A DNA stretch of 7,049 nucleotides, from the NCBI GenBank assembly GCA_043767025.1, contig JAYUHK010000123.1, forward strand, positions 1 through 7,049, read 5' to 3'. The notes below the pieces were generated by a model that was not told the DNA's origin, searched no databases, and was given only the letters and a program-made list of their open reading frames with translations. The position numbers were made by a program, and so were the translations under genes. How positions within the stretch are numbered: the stretch's first letter is position 1; the number at the start of each line of letters is the position of its first letter. The DNA is from JAYUHK01 sp043767025. Lineage in GTDB: Bacteria; Bacteroidota; Bacteroidia; Chitinophagales; Saprospiraceae. Below are positions 1 to 6,997 of this stretch, in pieces.

Positions 1-52
1 TTCGCGCGCCGACGGGATTTTTAAGCAAAAACTTTAGAATTTATACAGAGCA

Positions 53-98
53 CTTGATTTTTTTGGTTACTTTTTTTATCAAGAAAAAAAGTGACAAA
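53..98. repeat. AT-rich hairpin with loop complementary to its 5' flank
   Basis: Bases 66-77 (GTTAC followed by seven T) pair with 84-95 (seven A followed by GTGAC) in a 12-base-pair stem with one G-U wobble at 68/93. The six-base loop at 78-83 reads ATCAAG and is an exact complement of CTTGAT at 53-58, so an H-type pseudoknot or an alternative hairpin is possible. No U-tract follows on either strand, so it is not a standard intrinsic terminator. From memory, A/T hairpins of similar wording recur in Bacteroidota intergenic DNA; I could not check this. Function is unknown. Confidence 0.45.
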
Positions 99-328
99 GG
101 ACAAGGAAATTACCACAAAATCAAGCTCAAATGAGCCAATTTAAAATCCTTGGGTAACATAATTTAATAATTTTCGATTCTGCTATTTAAAGGATTTTAG
201 CGCGTTTGACTGTCATTTAATCACGAAAATCGTCAATACCGACTTATGTTCCAAAAATTTATTTCATTTTATTTTGTTTTTTTTTGCAAAATAAAAATTT
301 AAAACGGTGCGGATAAATATTTTTTTTC

Positions 329-336
329 TACATTTG
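329..336 (+). promoter_or_regulatory. Bacteroidota -7 box (TAnnTTTG) for the TonB-dependent receptor
   Basis: The sequence TACATTTG matches the known Bacteroidota primary-sigma -7 consensus TAnnTTTG. It lies 49 bases before the receptor's ATG, which implies a 5' leader of roughly 40-45 bases. I see no clear -33 TTTG at the expected spacing. The leader is A/T-rich and has no Shine-Dalgarno sequence, as is usual in this phylum. Confidence 0.6.
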
Positions 337-385
337 CTAAACATTGTATTTTTAATTAAACTTTTTTTAACTAAATTATTGTCAA

Positions 386-3238
386 ATGAAAAAATTGTAT
401 TTTCTATTTTCTTTGCTCTTTTTGTTCGGATTAGAGGCTTCCGCACAAGACAGAGTGGTATCTGGTTCAGTGACTGACAAGGCGGACGGCTCCTCTTTGG
501 TCGGCGTGAACGTACTCGGAAAAGGTAGTTCCAACGGAACTCAAACCGATTCGGACGGCAAATTTTCACTCAAAGTGTCCAACGCTGTCAAAACTTTGGT
601 CATCTCTTATGTCGGCTACTCGACACAAGAAGTGGCGGTGCCTGCCAACGGCAACGTACAGATTATGCTCGCCTCCAACTCCAACGAACTCGGTGAGGTC
701 GTGGTTTCAGTCGGTAGCCGTAATACGCAACGGACGGTCATAGATGCTCCGATTCCGGTAGATATTTTATCTGCCAGAGATTTGCGCTCGACGGGTCAGC
801 AGACTTTTGACAAGGCTTTGCAATACCGCGTGCCGTCTTTCAACACCGTCAATACTCCTGTAAATGACGCTACCACATTGCTCGACCCTTACGAAATTCG
901 CAACATGGGACCGAGCCGTACTTTGATTTTGATTAATGGCAAACGTAAGAATTTGTCCTCTTTGCTTTACGTCCAGTTTTCTCCGGGTCGTGGCGAAACA
1001 GGTGTAGATTTGTCCGCAATTCCGCAAGAAGCGATTGAGCGCGTAGAGATTTTGCGCGACGGAGCTTCTGCTCAATACGGCTCTGATGCTATCGCAGGCG
1101 TTATGAACGTAATTTTGAAAAGTAAATACGATTTCAGCTCCTTGAACCTGAACTCTGGCGTGACCGGCAAAGGCGACGGCGCGACCTACGGCGCATCTTT
1201 GAACAGTGGGTTCAGCAGCGACAAAGGTTTTCTAAACTACACCATCGGCGTGAGCCAACAAGGAAACGCAGTGCGTTCTGGTATAGTTGATGTACCGACG
1301 GAAATTGCTACTTTTGGCGGAAATCCTTCGCAAGATGCGCTGATTACAGCTTATTTGAAGGACTACCCAACGGGTGGAAATATCAACGGAACAGCAGAAG
1401 TAACTGCGGCAAAATTTTTAATCAATGGTGGTTTGAATTTTGGCGAAAAAGGTCAGCTCTATGCCAACGCAGCGATAGTGAGCAAAAAAGCAATTTCAAA
1501 TGCTAACTTCAGAACGCCTTATTGGAGACAAGACCGTGGACTTTTGCACAACGTTACTGACAATGGCGGTAAAAATTATATTACCGCAGCAACTTTGGCT
1601 TTCCCTTCAGACGGTGTTGATCTGTACAAAGGTTACATCGGTTATATGCCAACATTTGAAGGTGACTTGACCGATTACAACGGAACTATCGGCGCAAAAG
1701 ACGAAATAAATGGTTGGAAAACAGACGTTAGTTTGACCACTGGCGGAAATTCACAACTATACACCGTCAATAATACCGTCAATCGGTCTTTGGGAAAAGG
1801 AAGCCCAACATCTTTCAAGCCGGGCGGATATAGCTTCAATCACCTCGTAGGAAATATGGACGTATCCAAGACTTTGACAGAAGGTTTATCACTTGGCTTC
1901 GGTATAGAAGCGCGGACTGAAACCTACAAAATCATCGCTGGCGATACCGCTTCTTACACGGGTCAAGGGTCTAATTCTTTTCCGGGTATTGACGCTGTAA
2001 ATGCGAAGACCAACTCTCGTTCTAATTTGGGCGGATATATAGATTTGAACTACGACGTGACCAAAGATTTCTTAATCAATGGAACTTTCCGCTCCGAAAA
2101 ATACTCGGATTTTGGCAATGCAAATGTTTACAAAATCGCTTCTCGCTACAAATTATTGGATGACAAAATAGTGTTTAGAGGTTCTTTCTCGACAGGTTTC
2201 CGTGCTCCAACGCTGCACCAAATCTATGCACAGTCTATCCAAGCCTCTTTCGCAGGCGGTACGATTACCACTTCGGGCTTGTTCAACAACGGTAGCTCAC
2301 AAGCTCGCCAGTTGGGTATTCCGTCGCTTCGTCCAGAAAAATCTACCAATATCTCTTTGGGCTTGGGCTTCAACCCTACCAAAACATTGAGTATTTCATT
2401 GGATTACTACAATATCAACGTGAAAGACCGTATCGTATACAGTTCGTCTATTTCTTCAGGCGACACTTCGACCGCATTGAATAAAATTTTGACCACCAAC
2501 GGTGTGAGTTCTATCCAGTTTTTTATCAATGGTATCGAAACGACTACGCAAGGACTTGATTTTGTAGCCAGTCAAAGAAATTTGATGGTCGGACCGGGTA
2601 AGTTGAGCATCAATTTGGCTGCTAACGTGGTTCTTTCCAATAAAATTATCGGCGCACCAAATGACCCTGCACCGATTAAAGACGCGGGTTCAAGTATTTT
2701 GAACGAGCAAATAAAATCACTTTTGACCGAAAGCCGCCCGCAATACAAAGCGATTTTCGGTTTAGATTATCAAATTGGTAAGTTCAATTTCAATCTTACC
2801 AACACGGTGTTTGGCAAGACAGCTTTCCGTGATTTTGACAACGCAAATGCAATAACTTTCATAGATTCTAAAGGAGCTAAAAAAGAGATTAATGCGATGA
2901 ACGAAATCAAAGCAGTATTCAAACCAGCTTTTGTGACTGATTTGAGTGTTAGCTACATGATAAACGACAAAATCACAGTGACTTTAAATGCCAATAACTT
3001 GCTCAATGTGTTGCCAAGTTGGAGTTTGGTTCAAGAAACTGTAAATGCTTCTACCAACGCTTTTGACCAATCAGCAAGAGTAGCTGCGGCTAATGACATT
3101 TTGAAAAGTGCAGAAAAAACGTCACTCCTTCGTGGATTTTTGGGTTTCAGTGGTCGCTACGCTATTTTGGGCTACAACGGTTCTCAATTTTCGCAGTTGG
3201 GAACTATGCTTAACGCGAATGTAAATATTCGTTTCTAA
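386..3238 (+). CDS. TonB-dependent outer-membrane receptor with CarboxypepD_reg-like domain
   Basis: This 950-residue protein is an outer-membrane beta-barrel that would import a ligand using TonB/ExbBD energy. Residues 1-20 form a signal peptide, with likely cleavage at ASA|Q. Residues about 24-96 match the carboxypeptidase-regulatory-like domain typical of Bacteroidota receptors (VSGSVTD, then SYVGY at 74-78). A TonB-box-like EVVV is at 104-107. The plug spans about 115-247 and has the family motif with IERVEILRDG, then YGSDAIAGVMNVILK near 231-245. The barrel fills the rest, with STGFRAPTL at 602-610, LRPEK at 648-652, and NANNLLNV from 868. The protein ends in an aromatic F on a final beta strand (NVNIRF), as the barrel-assembly machinery expects. 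I chose the ATG because it gives a complete signal peptide. No SusD-like gene follows, so this is not a typical SusC/SusD glycan pair. The plug wording resembles receptors annotated for iron complexes, but the substrate cannot be read from the sequence. The gene ends at a strong terminator and is probably monocistronic. Confidence 0.95.
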   Translation: MKKLYFLFSLLFLFGLEASAQDRVVSGSVTDKADGSSLVGVNVLGKGSSNGTQTDSDGKFSLKVSNAVKTLVISYVGYSTQEVAVPANGNVQIMLASNSNELGEVVVSVGSRNTQRTVIDAPIPVDILSARDLRSTGQQTFDKALQYRVPSFNTVNTPVNDATTLLDPYEIRNMGPSRTLILINGKRKNLSSLLYVQFSPGRGETGVDLSAIPQEAIERVEILRDGASAQYGSDAIAGVMNVILKSKYDFSSLNLNSGVTGKGDGATYGASLNSGFSSDKGFLNYTIGVSQQGNAVRSGIVDVPTEIATFGGNPSQDALITAYLKDYPTGGNINGTAEVTAAKFLINGGLNFGEKGQLYANAAIVSKKAISNANFRTPYWRQDRGLLHNVTDNGGKNYITAATLAFPSDGVDLYKGYIGYMPTFEGDLTDYNGTIGAKDEINGWKTDVSLTTGGNSQLYTVNNTVNRSLGKGSPTSFKPGGYSFNHLVGNMDVSKTLTEGLSLGFGIEARTETYKIIAGDTASYTGQGSNSFPGIDAVNAKTNSRSNLGGYIDLNYDVTKDFLINGTFRSEKYSDFGNANVYKIASRYKLLDDKIVFRGSFSTGFRAPTLHQIYAQSIQASFAGGTITTSGLFNNGSSQARQLGIPSLRPEKSTNISLGLGFNPTKTLSISLDYYNINVKDRIVYSSSISSGDTSTALNKILTTNGVSSIQFFINGIETTTQGLDFVASQRNLMVGPGKLSINLAANVVLSNKIIGAPNDPAPIKDAGSSILNEQIKSLLTESRPQYKAIFGLDYQIGKFNFNLTNTVFGKTAFRDFDNANAITFIDSKGAKKEINAMNEIKAVFKPAFVTDLSVSYMINDKITVTLNANNLLNVLPSWSLVQETVNASTNAFDQSARVAAANDILKSAEKTSLLRGFLGFSGRYAILGYNGSQFSQLGTMLNANVNIRF

Positions 3239-3264
3239 GTATTTTATTTCCCTCAACAAACATC

Positions 3265-3303
3265 AAAAAAGCCGCTGCGAGAGAATCTTGCAGCGGCTTT
3301 TTT
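3265..3303 (+). terminator. Intrinsic terminator of the receptor gene
   Basis: It begins 26 bases after the receptor stop codon. GCCGCTGC at 3271-3278 pairs with GCAGCGGC at 3290-3297, and the stem continues inward through 3279-3282 with 3286-3289 (one G-U) to a GAA triloop, giving 12 base pairs. Six A at 3265-3270 face six T at 3298-3303, so the hairpin has a U-tract on both strands. It could stop transcription in either direction, although no convergent gene is present in the window. Confidence 0.92.
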
Positions 3304-3431
3304 ATTAGAAAGTTGCCGACACCTTGTAAGAAGTTGGTAATTTGTTATTTATGAAAAATATTTTTTCAATTATGAATAATAATTTTTCGGACAGTCTGCG
3401 GCTCCAACTCTTACCAATTCATTTTTTATTT

Positions 3432-3439
3432 TACCTTTG
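3432..3439 (+). promoter_or_regulatory. Bacteroidota -7 box (TAnnTTTG) for the heptose kinase gene
   Basis: TACCTTTG matches the TAnnTTTG consensus and lies after the receptor terminator and 35 bases before the proposed TTG start. This implies a short leader of about 25-30 bases. No convincing -33 element is visible. Together with the terminator upstream, it supports independent transcription of the kinase. Confidence 0.6.
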
Positions 3440-3474
3440 CACGGTTTTTCACGAAAAATTAATCCAATCCAGCA

Positions 3475-4473
3475 TTGACACCGAAAGAAATTTTTAAAAA
3501 ATTTGAGCAACTCAATATTCTCATCGTCGGCGACGTGATGCTGGACGAATATATTTTTGGCAACGCAAACCGTATTTCACCCGAAGCACCCGTGCCAGTC
3601 GTACTTTACGAAAAAGCCGATGTGCGGCTCGGCGGCGCGGCAAATGTAGCCCTCAATGTCAAGGCGTTGGGCGGCAATCCACTTTTGCTTACCGTCGTCG
3701 GTAACGACAGCGCAGGTCAAAAACTAAAAAAACTTCTCTTCAATTTAGGGATTTCTAACGATTACGTTATCGAATCTGCCGACCCAAACCGCCCGACGAC
3801 CGTAAAACAACGGATTTTGGCAGGAACACAGCAACTGCTTCGCTTGGATACGGAGGTTTCGAGCGATGTGACTGACGAGGACAGCGAAGTTTTGTACGAA
3901 ACTTTTAGCAGGATTCTCGAGGCACAATCCGTGCAAGTGATACTCTTTCAGGACTATAATAAAGGCGTGCTGACGGAGCATTTTATCCAAAAATGTATTG
4001 CGCAAGCGAATAAAAAAGGCATCGCTACGGCAGTAGACCCGAAGCTAAAAAACTTTTTTGCTTACAAAAATACAACGCTTTTCAAACCCAATCTGAAAGA
4101 AGTTCGCGACGGATTGGGTATTTCGGTTGTCCCCGAAATCCCTTCGCTCCGAGCAGCTTCGCAAGCTATCCGTAAGCAACTGAACCATAAAATTACGCTC
4201 ATCACGCTCTCGGAGCGCGGACTGTACGTCGACGAAAACGGTACAGAAAGTGTGGTTCCTACCTCGCACCCGCGCAACATCGCCGACGTATGCGGAGCAG
4301 GCGATACGGTCATCAGCGTGGCAGCGATGTGTGTGGGTTTGTCGTTAGGTATAGAACAGATAGCTCAATTATCCAACTTGGCGGGCGGTCAGGTCTGCGA
4401 AAAAGTCGGCGTAGTGTCCGTAAACAAACAGCAATTATTAGATGAATACGAGCGGTTTTTGGATTTGAAATAA
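3475..4473 (+). CDS. rfaE1: D-glycero-beta-D-manno-heptose-7-phosphate kinase (RfaE1, kinase domain of HldE)
   Basis: A 332-residue cytoplasmic PfkB/ribokinase-family enzyme. The RfaE1 family phosphorylates heptose 7-phosphate at C1 with ATP, a step in making ADP-heptose for the LPS inner core. The N-terminal segment VGDVMLDEY at 18-26 and RISPEAPVPVV at 33-43 are hallmarks of HldE-type kinases rather than general sugar kinases. Next come the substrate/glycine motif GGAANVA (53-59), QDYNKG (159-164), DPK (188-190), KPN (204-206) and the PfkB signature DVCGAGDTVI (271-280), whose Asp277 is the expected catalytic base. The protein ends after the kinase domain. The nucleotidyltransferase half found in E. 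coli HldE (about 477 residues) is absent and is expected as a separate gene elsewhere. The start must be TTG at 3475: an in-frame TAA lies at 3460-3462, no ATG or GTG occurs between, and the first internal GTG/ATG falls inside the conserved VGDVM motif. There is no Shine-Dalgarno sequence. The function call is firm; the exact anomer specificity is inferred from the family. Confidence 0.93.
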   Translation: MTPKEIFKKFEQLNILIVGDVMLDEYIFGNANRISPEAPVPVVLYEKADVRLGGAANVALNVKALGGNPLLLTVVGNDSAGQKLKKLLFNLGISNDYVIESADPNRPTTVKQRILAGTQQLLRLDTEVSSDVTDEDSEVLYETFSRILEAQSVQVILFQDYNKGVLTEHFIQKCIAQANKKGIATAVDPKLKNFFAYKNTTLFKPNLKEVRDGLGISVVPEIPSLRAASQAIRKQLNHKITLITLSERGLYVDENGTESVVPTSHPRNIADVCGAGDTVISVAAMCVGLSLGIEQIAQLSNLAGGQVCEKVGVVSVNKQQLLDEYERFLDLK

Positions 4474-4613
4474 AAATCAGAATATAGTATGGAAAAGTTA
4501 CATAATTTTTTAATATTATATTTAAAATGTATTTAAAAATATCCTTAAACAGAATAAAATACTTTAACATTATTTTATTTCCAAATAATTACATCTAATT
4601 GCAACTTATTTTA

Positions 4614-4621
4614 TATCTTTG
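4614..4621 (+). promoter_or_regulatory. Bacteroidota -7 box (TAnnTTTG) for the T9SS cargo gene
   Basis: TATCTTTG matches TAnnTTTG and lies 59 bases before the ATG at 4681, implying a leader of roughly 50-55 bases without a Shine-Dalgarno sequence. It sits in a 207-base, very AT-rich gap (4474-4680) after the kinase gene. I see no strong terminator for the kinase in that gap, so some read-through into this gene is possible. Confidence 0.55.
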
Positions 4622-4680
4622 TGTCCTTAATCATTATGTTTGTTATTACAAATAATTTTAAATCAAAATCATAAAAATTT

Positions 4681-6639
4681 ATGAAAAGTTTTACCACAAA
4701 AATTTTCCTTTTACTCGCTTTTGTCGCTTTCGTAAGCGGACAAGCGACAGCGCAAACAGTAATCTGGGGCTACGCCACAGACAGTTTGAATAGCTCATTC
4801 AAAGGCGGCTTGAACGATTGGACAACCGTGGGAGTTAGTTCCGCCAGTCCTGCCAAAGCACCGCTCGCAAAGTGGGCTTGGACTGCGACGGGTAAGCTAT
4901 CCAATGGAGCTTATTGGGGTGCGAATACCGCCATCGCCTCACCGACCGTAGCCAACGGTGCTGCGGGTTTCAACTCTGACTTTTTGGACAACGGCGGCGT
5001 GCCAGGTGCGTTTGGTCTTGGTGTTTGCCCAGGTCCGCAACGCGGGGAGCTAATTTCTCCTGTGATTAATTGTACTGGACACTCATCAGTAGAAGTCAAA
5101 TTCAATCAATATTTCAGACAATTCCAGACGAAATGCTACGTTTCTGCCAGTAATGACGGCGGCGCAACATGGACGGACTTTCTGATTAACAACGAAATAG
5201 CTGCCAATACAGGTACGCCAGCAAGTTCCGTAAAATTCGTAGATATTTCAAGTGTGGCTGCCAACAAGCCCAATGTGAAAATTCGTTTCGCCTTTGATGG
5301 TAATTACTATTTTTGGTTGGTAGATGACGTAGAGTTGCGGGAGAAGCCAAAAAATAACTTAACTCTCGGAGCAGTGAATTTCTGCCCAGCGAGCTACGCT
5401 ACGCCTGTTCATCAAATCAACACTGATACGTTTTTCTTCATTGCGGACATACAAAATAATGGCTCTGCTGCACAACCCAACGTGCAGCTGAAATCAGAAG
5501 TTTTCAGAAGACTGACGACTGGCGCAAATGGTGCGTTGATTTATCGCGATAGCCAAAATGTCGGTAGCATGGCGGTAGGCTTAAAATCTTCTGCGGGCAG
5601 TTTTTTAGAGTTCAACTCAAATGACCCAGTAGCCCAACAGAATTTTGATACTACTTATTTTATGACTAAAAATTTTGTACCCGGAACTCTTCTTACAGTC
5701 GGTGACTACAACTTGGTGTACAGTGTCCGTAGTTTGGACTCTATCGATTTGCGCCCAGCCGACAACTCAAAAACATTGCGTTTCAACGTCAGTGCAAATC
5801 TTTGGAGCAAGGAATCTGCGCCAAATACAGGCTTGCGCCCGGGTTCGGGCGGCGACTACTCCATCGGAGCCTTATACAGCACCAGTCCTAACTGGTTCAA
5901 TGGAAACACCTATGTAGCTAAAAGTGTGGTTATTGATGCCTCCAAGACGGGCGGCATAGCAGGCGCATCTACTACAGTTTATGCGGCAAAAGTAGCGGAC
6001 AATGTGTCGCCGAATTTTAATAATTTTATCACAGGCGACCCGATATTGAACAATGCAGATTTAGAGCCAGTGGGCTTCAATCAGTACACATTTATTGGCG
6101 ACGCAGCTGACTCTACCAGCGAAACTCCGACTATTCCTTTGTTGGACTATACAACTACCAATCCAGATGTCAAGTTAGAACCGGGAAAGCGCTATCTATT
6201 TATGGCTTCTTACTCGGGTGTAGATGCAAGTATTTTTCACGGCTTCAACAATACGGTCAAAAACTATAATATTTCAACCGTTCTCTTCACGACTGGCTGG
6301 TTCTTTGGCGGCTTTGGAGCTGGAGACCAAGCTGTAATGCGCGTAAATACTATGTTGAAAACTTCTACTGATGACGTTGCACTTCCAGAAAGTGTTCTGA
6401 AAGTGTACCCTTCGCCTGCCAATCAATCGGTCAATTTCGACCTCAATTTTGAAAAAGCTACCAATATTAATGTTGCGGTGGTAGATTTGACGGGTAAAGT
6501 ATTGACGATGGAAGACATCAACGGCGTAACAACTCGCACGCTCAACTATGATGTGACGAGTTATCCAAGCGGTATTTACTTGATTCGCGTAGAATGTAAA
6601 GACGGTACGAAAACAAAACGTTTCGTAGTGCAGCATTAA
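4681..6639 (+). CDS. Secreted beta-rich protein with type IX secretion (T9SS type A) sorting domain
   Basis: This 652-residue exported protein has no recognised enzymatic activity. Residues 1-24 are a signal peptide with likely cleavage at ATA|Q. Residues about 25-220 look like a jelly-roll/MAM-like adhesion module: ASNDGGATWTDF near 155-166 and the closing strand FWLVDDVEL at 211-219 are typical of such modules in Bacteroidota surface proteins. Residues about 225-372 look like an Ig- or CARDB-like beta domain (NNGSAAQPNVQL). Residues about 374-565 are another beta-rich stretch that I cannot assign. Residues 573-652 are the T9SS type A C-terminal domain, with VYPSPANQ near its start, VVDLTGKVL in the middle, and YPSGIYLIRV followed by KTKRFVVQH at the end. 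The signal peptide takes it through the inner membrane, and the C-terminal domain would direct export across the outer membrane and removal or surface anchoring by the T9SS sortase. Adhesion or matrix function is the most likely role, but this is inference. It has no gene partner downstream in the window. Confidence 0.9.
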   Translation: MKSFTTKIFLLLAFVAFVSGQATAQTVIWGYATDSLNSSFKGGLNDWTTVGVSSASPAKAPLAKWAWTATGKLSNGAYWGANTAIASPTVANGAAGFNSDFLDNGGVPGAFGLGVCPGPQRGELISPVINCTGHSSVEVKFNQYFRQFQTKCYVSASNDGGATWTDFLINNEIAANTGTPASSVKFVDISSVAANKPNVKIRFAFDGNYYFWLVDDVELREKPKNNLTLGAVNFCPASYATPVHQINTDTFFFIADIQNNGSAAQPNVQLKSEVFRRLTTGANGALIYRDSQNVGSMAVGLKSSAGSFLEFNSNDPVAQQNFDTTYFMTKNFVPGTLLTVGDYNLVYSVRSLDSIDLRPADNSKTLRFNVSANLWSKESAPNTGLRPGSGGDYSIGALYSTSPNWFNGNTYVAKSVVIDASKTGGIAGASTTVYAAKVADNVSPNFNNFITGDPILNNADLEPVGFNQYTFIGDAADSTSETPTIPLLDYTTTNPDVKLEPGKRYLFMASYSGVDASIFHGFNNTVKNYNISTVLFTTGWFFGGFGAGDQAVMRVNTMLKTSTDDVALPESVLKVYPSPANQSVNFDLNFEKATNINVAVVDLTGKVLTMEDINGVTTRTLNYDVTSYPSGIYLIRVECKDGTKTKRFVVQH

Positions 6640-6681
6640 GAATGTATCTAAAATAAACTACTTATTTTTTCTGCTCAATTA

Positions 6682-6753
6682 CAACCAATCACTGCGTTAT
6701 TTTTTCGTTACAACGCCCTGCGTTGCGCCTCAAAAATGCCTTGTTATTGATTG
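6682..6753. repeat. Structured REP-like repeat, copy A
   Basis: The conserved 52-base core is 6691-6742. Its inner hairpin at 6711-6725 is CAACGC, loop CCT, GCGTTG. An outer stem pairs 6699-6704 with 6732-6737 and is separated from the inner hairpin by an asymmetry-free internal loop (TCGTTA at 6705-6710, CGCCTC at 6726-6731). Flanks outside the core also pair: 6682-6692 with 6743-6753 (9 of 11 positions complementary). The whole element can therefore fold into one long imperfect hairpin. It lies in the T9SS cargo gene's 3' region, upstream of the terminator. It resembles REP-type palindromes in architecture; family and function are unknown. Strand is arbitrary. Confidence 0.75.
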
Positions 6754-6834
6754 AATTTATTGAAAAAAATTAAGTACCTTTTTTTTCTTCATTCCTTAAT
6801 CGCAATAAATTTGATTGTTAAAAAAAAAATTATT

Positions 6835-6872
6835 AAAGTCGTCAAGGTTGATTCCTTGACGGCTTTTTTTTT
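6835..6872 (+). terminator. Intrinsic terminator downstream of repeat copy A
   Basis: GTCGTCAAGG at 6838-6847 pairs with CCTTGACGGC at 6854-6863 (10 base pairs, one G-U), with a six-base loop TTGATT. Nine T follow at 6864-6872, and three A at 6835-6837 can extend the stem. It is about 200 bases beyond the T9SS cargo stop codon. It may end that gene's transcript after a long 3' UTR that includes repeat copy A, or end a separate short RNA. Confidence 0.9.
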
Positions 6873-6924
6873 GTTAATTGCGCACAACGAAGGAAGGAAT
6901 AAAAATAAGTACTCAATTTTGGCT

Positions 6925-6932
6925 TATATTTG
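6925..6932 (+). promoter_or_regulatory. Promoter-like -7 box (TAnnTTTG) ahead of repeat copy B
   Basis: TATATTTG followed by C matches the same consensus seen before the three genes. It lies after the strong terminator and points toward the right edge. No start codon for a credible gene follows within the window, so it would drive either a gene beyond the edge, with repeat copy B in its 5' leader, or a non-coding RNA. No clear -33 element is visible, and a chance match in AT-rich DNA is possible. Confidence 0.45.
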
Positions 6933-6997
6933 CAGTAGGTTATTTAGGAACGCGTCCAAAATAAGTTACTGTATTCTGACTTGTCTTTTGAGCCAAA

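Larger units (their letters stand above)
1..385. other. AT-rich leader region upstream of the receptor gene
   Basis: This stretch holds no convincing complete gene. One frame on the + strand is open from the left edge (codons from position 3) to a TGA at 132-134 and gives 43 residues with a hydrophobic patch (HLIFLVTFFI). It could be the tail of a gene outside the window, but most of it is the low-complexity A/T hairpin at 53-98, so I do not call it a gene. From about 140 to 328 I see only AT-rich sequence with homopolymer T runs. The promoter box of the downstream gene is at 329-336. An antisense frame across 264-569 has basic, low-complexity composition and covers the receptor's signal-peptide region, so it is not credible. 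Confidence 0.6.

Noticed and set aside
3..134. Open frame from the left edge, 43 residues with a hydrophobic patch
   Set aside because: Too short, no domain, and mostly an A/T hairpin; kept only as a note because it could be the tail of a gene outside the window.
125..136. Short palindrome GCTCA-AA-TGAGC
   Set aside because: Five-base arms with a two-base centre cannot form a stable hairpin and are expected by chance.
264..569. Antisense open frame of 101 codons over the receptor's promoter and signal-peptide region
   Set aside because: Basic, low-complexity translation, overlapping a clear signal peptide on the other strand and running through AT-rich non-coding DNA.
767..1075. Antisense open frame inside the receptor plug region
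   Set aside because: It is the complement of strongly conserved plug codons and has no recognisable domain.
3475..3480. TTGACA identical to a sigma-70 -35 hexamer
   Set aside because: No -10 at the right spacing, and Bacteroidota use a different promoter consensus; it is the kinase's start codon and second codon.
4313..4570. Antisense open frame across the 3' end of the kinase gene and the following gap
   Set aside because: Its first part is an AT-rich, I/F/K-rich translation of the gap and the rest is complementary to the kinase gene; no motif or initiation signal.
6274..6636. Antisense open frame of 120 codons over the T9SS sorting domain
   Set aside because: The sense strand encodes a textbook sorting domain; the antisense product shows no family features.
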